The position numbers were made by a program, and so were the translations under genes. A DNA stretch of 64,000 nt from Pseudomonas sp. R37(2017) (GTDB lineage Bacteria > Pseudomonadota > Gammaproteobacteria > Pseudomonadales > Pseudomonadaceae). Location of the stretch: assembly GCF_002113375.1 (NCBI RefSeq), contig NZ_NEHO01000020.1, positions 32,238-96,237 on the forward strand, given 5' to 3'. The number at the start of each line of letters is the position of its first letter. Position 1 is the stretch's first letter. This document shows positions 44,777 through 52,911 of this stretch, piece by piece. The notes beneath the pieces are model-generated. The model was not told where the DNA came from, ran no database searches, and saw nothing but the letters and a program-made list of their open reading frames with translations.

Positions 44777-45166
44777 ATGTCTGTTGCAACAATAGGAGTC
44801 CAAGGGCGTTGCGCACACTGTCAGCGCACGTTGCAGCTTCAACCCTGGCAACTCAATGCCATTGCGATCAATGAAACGTTTGCCTGTACTCACTGCCAGA
44901 AACCGGTTCAGTTGCGTTGCCCGGCACAGATCAAGCGCTTCAAGTCGCTCGACTCCTTTGCACTGTTGCGTGCCAGCCTGCGGGTGATGGTCTGCACCGC
45001 CTTGCTGGTGGCGCTGGTGATGGAGTGGGTGGGAATGCTCAGTGTCGTCGAGCAGCTGAATGCTTCGCTGATCGCCATATTCGTTTACTTCGCAGCGGTC
45101 CGTTACTTCCGCCAGCGCCAGCATTTGACGCTGATTCTGGAAGCCGCCAAGGCTCACATCGACTGA
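44777..45166 (+). CDS. Zinc-ribbon-like membrane protein, hypothetical
   Basis: A 129-residue protein with an N-terminal double CxxC ribbon (Cys12/15 and Cys37/40: GRCAHCQRTLQ, FACTHCQKPVQL) and two hydrophobic helices (RVMVCTALLVALVMEWVGML, SLIAIFVYFAAVRYF). ATG 44777 is preceded by GGAGG nine bases upstream; the open frame continues to 44687 but the RBS supports this start. Four cysteines suggest metal binding facing the cytoplasm. I do not recognise a named family. Its stop codon directly abuts the tatD stop. Confidence 0.75.
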   Translation: MSVATIGVQGRCAHCQRTLQLQPWQLNAIAINETFACTHCQKPVQLRCPAQIKRFKSLDSFALLRASLRVMVCTALLVALVMEWVGMLSVVEQLNASLIAIFVYFAAVRYFRQRQHLTLILEAAKAHID

Positions 45167-45943
45167 TTACCAGCCGAACACTTCGCAGCTGTTGGCGGTG
45201 CTGGCAGCTGCCAGTCGTTCCGGGCTGATTGCCATCCATTGCGCCAGTGCCGCGCAGATCGCCGGCAAGTGTGCCGGGCTGTTGCGCTGGCCGGGGAACA
45301 TGGCAGGGGCCATGTCCGGCGAGTCGGTCTCCAGCACCACCGAATCCAGTGGCAACTGTGCCAGCACACGGTGCATGCGTAACGCCTGAGGCCAGGTCGG
45401 GGCGCCACCAAGGCCGAGCTTGAACCCGAGCTTGATGTATTCGCGGGCCTCTTCGTTGCTGCCGGCAAAGGCGTGGATGATCCCGGCCCGTTTCAGGCGA
45501 AACCGTTTGAGCGTGGCGATCACAGCCGCGTGGCTGCGCCGCACGTGGATCAATGCCGGAAGATTGAAATCCGCCGCCAATTGCAATTGTGCGTCGAACA
45601 ACGCTTGCTGGCGGTTGCGGTCGAGGGTTTCGATGAAGTAATCCAGGCCGATCTCGCCCACTGCACACAGTTGCCGATGGCCGGCCAGACGGGTCAGCCA
45701 GTCACCGAGTTCGCTCAGGTGTTGCGGGCGATGATCGTCCAGATACACCGGATGCAGCCCGAATGCGGCGTGCAGGTCGGGGTCACTCTGCACCAGCTCC
45801 CAGACTCGCTGCCAATTGGCCTGATAAACCCCCAGCACCACGATCCGCCGTACCCCGAGGGCACGGCTGTCGGCCAGCAACGCCTGGCGGTCGGCGTCGA
45901 AGTCCGGAAAATCCAGATGGGTGTGAGTGTCGATCAGCTCCAC
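45167..45943 (-). CDS. tatD: TatD-family metal-dependent deoxyribonuclease
   Basis: TIM-barrel hydrolase with 3'-5' exonuclease activity reported for the family, 258 residues. It starts MELIDTHTHLDFPDFDADRQ, with metal ligands in DTHTHLD, GEIGLDYF, ALIHVRRSH, IIHAFAGS and LETDSPDMAP. Likely co-transcribed with the upstream fructose regulator, whose stop lies three bases before this start. The closest named homologue may be YjjV rather than TatD itself. Confidence 0.9.
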   Translation of the reverse strand: MELIDTHTHLDFPDFDADRQALLADSRALGVRRIVVLGVYQANWQRVWELVQSDPDLHAAFGLHPVYLDDHRPQHLSELGDWLTRLAGHRQLCAVGEIGLDYFIETLDRNRQQALFDAQLQLAADFNLPALIHVRRSHAAVIATLKRFRLKRAGIIHAFAGSNEEAREYIKLGFKLGLGGAPTWPQALRMHRVLAQLPLDSVVLETDSPDMAPAMFPGQRNSPAHLPAICAALAQWMAISPERLAAASTANSCEVFGW

Positions 45944-45946
45944 GGT

Positions 45947-46942
45947 TCAATCCTGGCGAATACGCTGCTTGAACGTCCGTGGGATGGCTTGCACGCCCGG
46001 CCGGTAATCCGACTGCTCGATGGCCGCCAGAGCGAGCGCAAGGGCTTTGTCGGCGATCAACTGGTGTTGCTGGGCCATGGCGTTGACCGGTAGCGGCAGG
46101 AAGTCCAGCAACTGGGTGTCGCCGAAGGTGCCGAGGCGCAGCGGACGGTTTTTCAGCGGGAAGTCGTGCAGCGCATCGAACACGCCCTGAAGCAGCACGT
46201 AGGACGTGGTCACCAGGGCTTCGGGCAAATGGCCAAGACGTTGCAGCAACTCCTCCATCAATTGTTTACCGCACTCGCGGCTGAAGGACTCACCTTCTTC
46301 GATCAGCACCTGACCGTTGAACCCGTCGAGCGCCTCTTTGAAACCAGCGGTACGTTCCCGGCTGATGCTCAGCTCCGGACGGGCACCGATCAGCGCGATC
46401 TGCCTGGGCAGCGGCTCCAGCAGGCTGCGGGTCAGTTGCAGGCTGGCCTCGCGGTCGTCGCTGATCACCGAGCAGAAATGCTCGGGTTCCATGACCCGGT
46501 CGATGGCGATGATCGGAATGCCCTTGGCCTGCAATTGACGATAGCTGTCGTCGCCGGCTGGCAGGCAGCTGGCGACGATCAGTGCATCGCAGCGCCGGGC
46601 GCGGAACAGTTGCAGCAATTGCCGTTCGCTGTCTGGAGCATCGTCGGAACTGGCGATCAGCAATTGATAACCCCGGGCTCGTGCACCTTGCTCCAGCAAT
46701 TTGGCGATTCGCGCGTAACTGGGGTTTTCCAGATCCGGCAGAATGAACCCCAATGTGCGGGTGTGTCGACTGCGCAAACCGGCGGCCTGTGGGTTAGGCG
46801 TGAAGCCATATTGTTCGACGACCGCGCGCACACGTTCGACAGTGGCGCTGCTGATGCGCTGTTGTTCGGCCTTGCCATTGATGACATAGCTGGCGGTGGT
46901 GACGGACACACCGGCCAACTGGGCGATATCACTGAGTTTCAA
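45947..46942 (-). CDS. fruR: Fructose-operon regulator (LacI family, FruR/Cra)
   Basis: LacI-type repressor of 331 residues: N-terminal helix-turn-helix with hinge (MKLSDIAQLAGVSVTTASYV, then INGKAEQQRISSATVERVRA) and a periplasmic-binding-like effector domain (TRTLGFILPDLENPSYARIA). In P. putida this protein represses fruBKA and responds to fructose-1-phosphate. It is divergent from fruB, and a consensus operator lies between them. Family and context agree. Confidence 0.94.
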   Translation of the reverse strand: MKLSDIAQLAGVSVTTASYVINGKAEQQRISSATVERVRAVVEQYGFTPNPQAAGLRSRHTRTLGFILPDLENPSYARIAKLLEQGARARGYQLLIASSDDAPDSERQLLQLFRARRCDALIVASCLPAGDDSYRQLQAKGIPIIAIDRVMEPEHFCSVISDDREASLQLTRSLLEPLPRQIALIGARPELSISRERTAGFKEALDGFNGQVLIEEGESFSRECGKQLMEELLQRLGHLPEALVTTSYVLLQGVFDALHDFPLKNRPLRLGTFGDTQLLDFLPLPVNAMAQQHQLIADKALALALAAIEQSDYRPGVQAIPRTFKQRIRQD

Positions 46943-47087
46943 CCCGCTGTTTCCTTGTTTTTTCGAGATTGCCTCGACATTTTCGTCAATCCTAACCGAT
47001 TAGGCAGGCGACCATTGTCGCAACGCATCCGACAAGTTGGACTTCAAGGATGGGCCATTATCGAGTAACGTGCCAATTGATCTAGAT

Positions 47088-47099
47088 TAAACGTTTCAG
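47088..47099. promoter_or_regulatory. Cra/FruR operator before fruB
   Basis: TTAAACGTTTCA, identical to the operator described for P. putida FruR/Cra. It lies 133 bases upstream of fruB, in the 289-base gap between fruR and fruB. Confidence 0.85.
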
Positions 47100-47231
47100 C
47101 AGGCGTATTTTCTACGCTTTAGGCGCCTTTGGTCGGTTCTGCCGAGAAACCGCCAAAAGCGATGGCCAAGCGCCTGAGCTGACTCACTCAAAACAATACC
47201 TGGTGCCCCAAGGCGCCAAAAAGGAGAAAGC

Positions 47232-50093
47232 ATGCTCGAGCTCACAGTAGAGCAGATATCCATGGGCCAGTCGGCTGTGGACAAGTCCGCTGCGCTGCAA
47301 TTGCTGGCCCGGCATCTGGTCGCCGACGGCCTGGTTGCCGAGGGTTATCTCGCCGGTTTGCAGGCGCGGGAAGCCCAGGGCTCGACCTTTCTCGGTCAAG
47401 GTATTGCCATCCCCCACGGTACGCCTGAAACCCGTGACCTGGTCTTCACCACCGGCGTGCGCCTGATGCAGTTCCCTGACGGCGTGGACTGGGGCGATGG
47501 TCATGTCGTTTACCTGGCGATCGGCATCGCCGCCAAATCCGATGAACATCTGCGCCTGTTGCAATTGCTGACCCGTGCCCTCGGCGAGACGGACCTGGGC
47601 CAGGCCCTGCGCCGCGCCGGCTCCGCCGAAGCCTTGCTGAAGTTGCTGCAAGGTGCGCCGCAGGAGTTGGCCTTGGATGCGCAGATGATCGGCCTCGGTG
47701 TCGCGGCCGAAGATTTCGAAGAGTTGGTCTGGCGTGGCGCACGCTTGTTGCGGCAGGCCGACTGCGTGAGCAACGGTTTCTCCGCGGTGTTGCAGCAGGT
47801 TGAAGCGCTGCCGTTGGGCGATGGCCTGTGGTGGCTGCACAGCGAGCAAACCGTGAAGCGTCCGGGCCTGGCCTTCGTCACTCCGGACAAACCACTGCGT
47901 TATCTCGGTCAGCCACTCAACGGGCTGTTCTGCCTGGCCAGCCTTGGAGAGGCTCATCAAGCCTTGCTCGAACGCCTGTGTGCCTTGTTGATCGAAGGGC
48001 GCGGTCATGAATTGGGACGTGCTACCAGCAGCCGCAAAGTCCTCGAAGTACTCGGTGGTGAAGTGCCCGCCGATTGGCCCAGCGCGCGAATTGCGCTGGC
48101 CAACGCCCACGGTCTGCATGCGCGTCCGGCGAAAATCCTCGCGCAACTGGCAAAGAGTTTTGAAGGTGATATCCGTGTGCGCATTGTCGATGGCCACGAC
48201 AGCGCGGTGTCGGTAAAGAGCTTGAGCAAGTTGCTCAGCCTCGGCGCACGACGGGGGCAGGTCCTGGAAATCATCGCCGAACCAAGCATCGCGGCTGATG
48301 CCTTGCCGGCCTTGTTGGCCGCCATCGAAGAAGGGCTCGGAGAAGAAGTCGAACCGTTGCCGCCAGTCAGCCAGGCACGCGAAGTCGTTGTCGAGATGGC
48401 CGAAGTGGTTGTCGCCCCGGTGGCGGGCAGCGTGGTCCAGGCGATTGCCGCCGCTCCGGGGATCGCCATCGGCCCGGCGCATATTCAAGTGCTGCAAACC
48501 ATCGAATACCCGTTGCGCGGCGAGTCCGCCGGCATCGAGCGTGAGCGTCTCCAGCAAGCCCTGGCGCAGGTCCGCCGTGACATCCAGAGTCTGATCGAGC
48601 GCAGCAAAAGCAAAGCCATCCGCGAAATCTTCATCACCCACCAAGAGATGCTCGACGACCCGGAACTGACCGATGAGGTCGATACGCGCCTCAAACAGGG
48701 CGAAAGCGCCGAGGCGGCGTGGATGGCCGTGATCGAAGCGGCGGCCCGGCAGCAGGAAGCGTTGCAGGATGCCTTGCTCGCCGAACGCGCAGCCGACTTG
48801 CGCGACATCGGCCGTCGGGTGTTGATGCAGCTTAGTGGCATCGAATCCCCGAGCGAACCGGACCAACCCTACATTCTGGTGATGGACGAGGTCGGCCCGT
48901 CCGACGTCGCGCGTCTCGACCCGGCTCGCGTGGCGGGGATTCTCACCGCCCGGGGTGGTGCTACGGCGCACAGTGCGATTGTTGCCCGGGCCTTGGGCAT
49001 CCCGGCACTGGTCGGCGCCGGCCCCGGCGTGTTGCTGCTGGCGCCGGGTACGCCGCTGCTGCTCGATGGCCTGCGTGGGCGGTTGCATGTGGACGCTGAC
49101 ACGGCGACCTTGCAGCGCGCCACGGCCGAACGCGATACCCGCGAGCAACGCTTGAAGGCGGCTGCCGAGCAACGTCATCAACCGGCATTGACCACCGACG
49201 GTCACGCCGTCGAAGTGTTCGCCAATCTTGGTGAAAGCGCTGGGGTAACTGGCGCGGTGGAGCAGGGCGCCGAAGGTGTTGGCCTGTTGCGCACCGAACT
49301 GATTTTCATGGCCCACCCGCAAGCGCCCGACGAGGCAACCCAGGAAGCCGAGTACCGCCGCGTCCTCGACGGTCTGGCCGGGCGGCCGCTGGTGGTGCGT
49401 ACCCTCGATGTCGGGGGCGACAAACCGTTGCCGTACTGGCCGATCGCGAAGGAAGAAAACCCTTTCCTCGGCGTGCGCGGTATCCGCCTGACCTTGCAGC
49501 GCCCGCAGATCATGGAAGCGCAATTGCGTGCCTTGCTGCGGGCGGCCGACAACCGGCCGCTGCGGATCATGTTCCCGATGGTGGGCAGCGTAGAGGAGTG
49601 GCGCCAGGCCCGTGACATGACCGAGCGCCTGCGCCGGGAAATCCCGGTCGCCGACCTGCAACTGGGGATCATGATCGAAGTACCGTCGGCGGCATTGCTG
49701 GCGCCGGTGCTGGCCAGGGAAGTCGATTTTTTCAGCGTCGGTACCAACGACCTGACCCAATACACCCTGGCCATCGACCGTGGCCATCCGACGCTGTCGG
49801 CCCAGGCCGATGGCTTGCATCCGGCGGTGCTGCAACTGATCGACATCACCGTGCGCGCAGCCCATGCCCACGGCAAATGGGTCGGTGTGTGTGGCGAGCT
49901 GGCGGCCGATCCGCTGGCGGTGCCGGTGCTGGTGGGCCTCGGCGTGGACGAACTCAGCGTCGGCGCGCGCAGTATTGCCGAGGTCAAGGCGCGAATTCGC
50001 GAACTGGGCTTCACTCAGACTCAAACCCTTGCCCGACAGGCCCTGGCCGTGGGCAGTGCCAATGAAGTGCGTGCATTAGTGGAGGCCCTGTAA
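47232..50093 (+). CDS. fruB: Fructose PTS multiphosphoryl transfer protein (EIIA-HPr-EI)
   Basis: Cytoplasmic phosphorelay protein of 953 residues that carries phosphate from PEP to fructose permease FruA. Order of domains: EIIA-Fru about residues 1-145 with active His62 (GIAIPHGTPETRD), a linker domain, HPr about 285-370 with His296 (AHGLHARPAKIL), then Enzyme I about 420-953 with His580 (GGATAHSAIVARALGIPALV) and the PEP-binding barrel (LRTELIFM, GTNDLTQYTLAIDRG). It ends ALVEAL. The start of fruK overlaps its last base. Typical of Pseudomonas, which use only the fructose PTS for sugar uptake. Confidence 0.97.
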   Translation: MLELTVEQISMGQSAVDKSAALQLLARHLVADGLVAEGYLAGLQAREAQGSTFLGQGIAIPHGTPETRDLVFTTGVRLMQFPDGVDWGDGHVVYLAIGIAAKSDEHLRLLQLLTRALGETDLGQALRRAGSAEALLKLLQGAPQELALDAQMIGLGVAAEDFEELVWRGARLLRQADCVSNGFSAVLQQVEALPLGDGLWWLHSEQTVKRPGLAFVTPDKPLRYLGQPLNGLFCLASLGEAHQALLERLCALLIEGRGHELGRATSSRKVLEVLGGEVPADWPSARIALANAHGLHARPAKILAQLAKSFEGDIRVRIVDGHDSAVSVKSLSKLLSLGARRGQVLEIIAEPSIAADALPALLAAIEEGLGEEVEPLPPVSQAREVVVEMAEVVVAPVAGSVVQAIAAAPGIAIGPAHIQVLQTIEYPLRGESAGIERERLQQALAQVRRDIQSLIERSKSKAIREIFITHQEMLDDPELTDEVDTRLKQGESAEAAWMAVIEAAARQQEALQDALLAERAADLRDIGRRVLMQLSGIESPSEPDQPYILVMDEVGPSDVARLDPARVAGILTARGGATAHSAIVARALGIPALVGAGPGVLLLAPGTPLLLDGLRGRLHVDADTATLQRATAERDTREQRLKAAAEQRHQPALTTDGHAVEVFANLGESAGVTGAVEQGAEGVGLLRTELIFMAHPQAPDEATQEAEYRRVLDGLAGRPLVVRTLDVGGDKPLPYWPIAKEENPFLGVRGIRLTLQRPQIMEAQLRALLRAADNRPLRIMFPMVGSVEEWRQARDMTERLRREIPVADLQLGIMIEVPSAALLAPVLAREVDFFSVGTNDLTQYTLAIDRGHPTLSAQADGLHPAVLQLIDITVRAAHAHGKWVGVCGELAADPLAVPVLVGLGVDELSVGARSIAEVKARIRELGFTQTQTLARQALAVGSANEVRALVEAL

Positions 50094-51034
50094 TGGCCCG
50101 GATTCTCACCCTGACCCTCAACCCGGCGCTGGACCTGACCGTCCAGTTGCCGCGCCTTGAGGCCGGCCAGGTCAACCGCAGCGATGTGATGCACACCCAC
50201 GCCGCCGGCAAAGGCGTGAACGTGGCGCAAGTGCTGGCGGACCTCGGGCATCAGTTGACCGTCAGTGGCTTTCTCGGCGAAGACAACCTGCAAGCATTCG
50301 AAACGCTGTTCACCCGGCGCGGTTTTGTCGATGCCTTCATCCGGGTTCCCGGTGAAACCCGCAGCAATATCAAGCTGGCGGAAAGCGACGGCCGTATCAC
50401 CGACATCAACGGGCCGGGACCGCAGGTCAGCGAAGCGGCGCAGCAGGCCTTGATGGATCGACTGGAGCAGATTGCCCCGGGGCACGATGCGGTGGTGGTC
50501 GCCGGAAGTTTGCCTTTGGGCGTTAGTGCGAAGTGGTTGCAGATGTTGATTTTGCGCTTGAAGAAACTGGGGCTGAACGTCGCCCTCGACACCAGCGGCG
50601 AAGCGTTGCGCGAGGCGCTCAAGGCCGCTCCGTGGCTGATCAAACCCAACACTGAAGAACTGGCCGAAGTGCTGGACTGCGAGGTCGTATCGGCCGGTGC
50701 CCAGGCCTTGGCGGCGGAGCGCTTGCACGCCCAGGGCATCGAGCATGTGGTGATCTCCCACGGTGCCGAAGGCGTGAATTGGTTCAGCGTCGGTTCGGCG
50801 CTGCACGCCACGCCACCCAGGGTCAGCGTCGCCAGCACGGTGGGTGCGGGTGATTCGTTGCTGGCGGGGATGCTCCACGGTTTGCTCAGTGCCGATACAC
50901 CGGAACAGACCTTGCGCACGGCCACCGCGATTGCCGCGATGGCGGTGACGCAGATCGGTTTCGGCATTGGCGATGCAGCGCAACTGGCGCAGCTCGAACA
51001 GGGTGTGCGCGTGCGTCCCCTGACAGAACAATAA
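50093..51034 (+). CDS. fruK: 1-phosphofructokinase
   Basis: PfkB-family kinase converting fructose-1-phosphate to fructose-1,6-bisphosphate. It has 313 residues: LNPALDLTVQLPRLEAGQVN, HTHAAGKGVNVAQVLADLGH, LVGAGDSLL-type C-terminal motif VGAGDSLLAGMLHGLLS with the catalytic Asp. The ATG at 50093 overlaps the last base of the fruB TAA. It removes the FruR inducer. Confidence 0.97.
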   Translation: MARILTLTLNPALDLTVQLPRLEAGQVNRSDVMHTHAAGKGVNVAQVLADLGHQLTVSGFLGEDNLQAFETLFTRRGFVDAFIRVPGETRSNIKLAESDGRITDINGPGPQVSEAAQQALMDRLEQIAPGHDAVVVAGSLPLGVSAKWLQMLILRLKKLGLNVALDTSGEALREALKAAPWLIKPNTEELAEVLDCEVVSAGAQALAAERLHAQGIEHVVISHGAEGVNWFSVGSALHATPPRVSVASTVGAGDSLLAGMLHGLLSADTPEQTLRTATAIAAMAVTQIGFGIGDAAQLAQLEQGVRVRPLTEQ

Positions 51035-51045
51035 GAGGGTTTGTC

Positions 51046-52785
51046 ATGAAGTTAGCCATCGTTACGGCCTGCCCGAACGGCATGGTCACCAGTGTGCTGT
51101 GTGCCCGGCTGCTCGATGCCGCGGCCCAGCGTCAGGGCTGGAGTACCAGTGTCGAAGTCAGCGATGCCGCCCATCCCGAAAAGCAACTGTCGGCGGCCAC
51201 CCTCGACGCGGCAGAGTGGGTGCTGTTGGTGACCAGCGCACCGGTGGAGATGTCGCGGTTCGTCGGCAAGCGGGTGTTTCAGAGCACCCCGGCCCAGGCC
51301 CTGCAGGACGTGGAAGCCGTGCTGCGGCGCGGTGCGCAGGAGGCTCAGGTCCATGCCGCTGCCGAAGCCGTCACAGAACCTGTGGCGGTTGCGCCAAACG
51401 CACCGCGACTGGTGGCCGTCACCGCATGCCCGACGGGCGTAGCACACACGTTCATGGCCGCCGAAGCCTTGCAGCAAGCGGCCAAGCGCCTTGGCTATGA
51501 CTTGCAGGTGGAAACCCAGGGCTCGGTCGGCGCGCGCAACCCATTGAGCGCAGCGGCGATTGCCGAAGCCGATGTGGTGCTGCTGGCGGCCGATATCGAA
51601 GTCGCCACCGAGCGTTTCGCCGGCAAGAAAATCTATCGTTGCGGTACCGGCATTGCCCTCAAGCAAGCCGAAGCGACCTTGAAAAAGGCCTTGGCCGAAG
51701 GCCGACAGGAAAGCGCATCGAGTGCATCTCAAGCAACGGTCAAGCAGGAGAAAATGGGCGTCTATAAACACCTGCTGACCGGCGTGTCGTTCATGTTACC
51801 GATGGTGGTGGCTGGCGGCTTGATGATCGCCCTGTCGTTCGTGTTCGGCATCACTGCCTTCAAGGAGGAGGGCACGCTGGCGGCGGCGTTGATGCAGATC
51901 GGCGGCGACAGCGCGTTCAAGTTAATGGTGCCGCTGCTGGCAGGCTATATCGCCTATTCCATCGCCGACCGTCCGGGCCTTGCGCCGGGGATGATCGGCG
52001 GTCTGCTGGCGAGTACCCTGGGTGCCGGTTTCATCGGCGGGATCATCGCTGGCTTCCTCGCCGGTTATGCGGCCAGGGCGATCAACCGTTATGCGCGATT
52101 GCCGCAAAGCCTCGAGGCGCTGAAGCCGATCCTGATCATCCCGTTGCTGGCGAGCCTGTTCACTGGCCTGGTGATGATCTACGTCGTCGGCAAACCGGTG
52201 GCGGGGATGCTCGCCGGGCTCACGCATTTCCTCGACAGCATGGGGACCACTAACGCGATTCTGCTGGGTGTGTTACTGGGCGGCATGATGTGCGTCGACC
52301 TCGGCGGGCCGATCAACAAGGCCGCCTATGCGTTCTCGGTCGGGCTGCTGGCGTCGCAGAGTTACGCGCCGATGGCGGCGACCATGGCCGCGGGCATGGT
52401 GCCGCCGATCGGCCTGGGTATCGCCACGTTCATTGCCCGACGCAAGTTTGCGCAAACCGAGCGCGAAGCCGGCAAGGCAGCACTGGTGCTGGGGCTGTGC
52501 TTTATCTCCGAAGGGGCGATTCCGTTTGCGGCCAAAGATCCGCTGCGGGTGATTCCGGCGAGCATCGCTGGCGGTGCGCTGACCGGTGCGCTGTCGATGT
52601 ATTTCGGCTGCAAGCTGATGGCGCCCCACGGAGGGTTGTTCGTGCTGGCGATCCCGAATGCGATCAACCATGCGCTGCTCTATCTGCTGGCGATTGTGGC
52701 GGGGAGCCTGTTGACGGCGGTGGTGTATGCGCTGGTCAAGCGGCCGGAGGTGGTGGAGTTGGCGGTAGATCCCGTCACGGCCTGA
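51046..52785 (+). CDS. fruA: Fructose-specific PTS permease EIIBC
   Basis: Inner-membrane permease of 579 residues that takes up fructose as fructose-1-phosphate. Domain order EIIB' (about 1-100, starting MKLAIVTACPNGMVTSVLCA), EIIB (about 120-225, phosphorylated Cys128 in VTACPTGVAHTFMAAEAL), linker, then EIIC with about nine helices from residue 245. The degenerate IIB' module keeps Cys9 but lacks the full PTGVAHT motif. Last gene of fruBKA; a REPIN follows. Confidence 0.97.
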   Translation: MKLAIVTACPNGMVTSVLCARLLDAAAQRQGWSTSVEVSDAAHPEKQLSAATLDAAEWVLLVTSAPVEMSRFVGKRVFQSTPAQALQDVEAVLRRGAQEAQVHAAAEAVTEPVAVAPNAPRLVAVTACPTGVAHTFMAAEALQQAAKRLGYDLQVETQGSVGARNPLSAAAIAEADVVLLAADIEVATERFAGKKIYRCGTGIALKQAEATLKKALAEGRQESASSASQATVKQEKMGVYKHLLTGVSFMLPMVVAGGLMIALSFVFGITAFKEEGTLAAALMQIGGDSAFKLMVPLLAGYIAYSIADRPGLAPGMIGGLLASTLGAGFIGGIIAGFLAGYAARAINRYARLPQSLEALKPILIIPLLASLFTGLVMIYVVGKPVAGMLAGLTHFLDSMGTTNAILLGVLLGGMMCVDLGGPINKAAYAFSVGLLASQSYAPMAATMAAGMVPPIGLGIATFIARRKFAQTEREAGKAALVLGLCFISEGAIPFAAKDPLRVIPASIAGGALTGALSMYFGCKLMAPHGGLFVLAIPNAINHALLYLLAIVAGSLLTAVVYALVKRPEVVELAVDPVTA

Positions 52786-52794
52786 CGCCTGCCC

Positions 52795-52898
52795 CTGTAG
52801 GAGCGAGCATGCTCGCGAAGGCGTCGTGTCAGTCGAAATCATTTTTGCTGACACTCCGCTTTCGCGAGCATGCCGCAAGCGGGCACCCGCTCCTACAG
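52795..52898. repeat. Hybrid REPIN between fruA and the reductase gene
   Basis: The left arm begins CTGTAGGAGCGAGCATGCTC and the right side begins TTTCGCGAGCATGC as its complement. The outer right part, CCGCAAGCGGGCACCCGCTC and CTACAG, instead matches the short element at 59636-59676. It looks like two repeat subtypes joined. Confidence 0.8.
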
Positions 52899-52911
52899 GG
52901 AACGCAGTGAA

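Noticed and set aside
47184..50024. 946-codon open frame antisense to fruB
   Set aside because: Mirrors fruB; no family signature or RBS.
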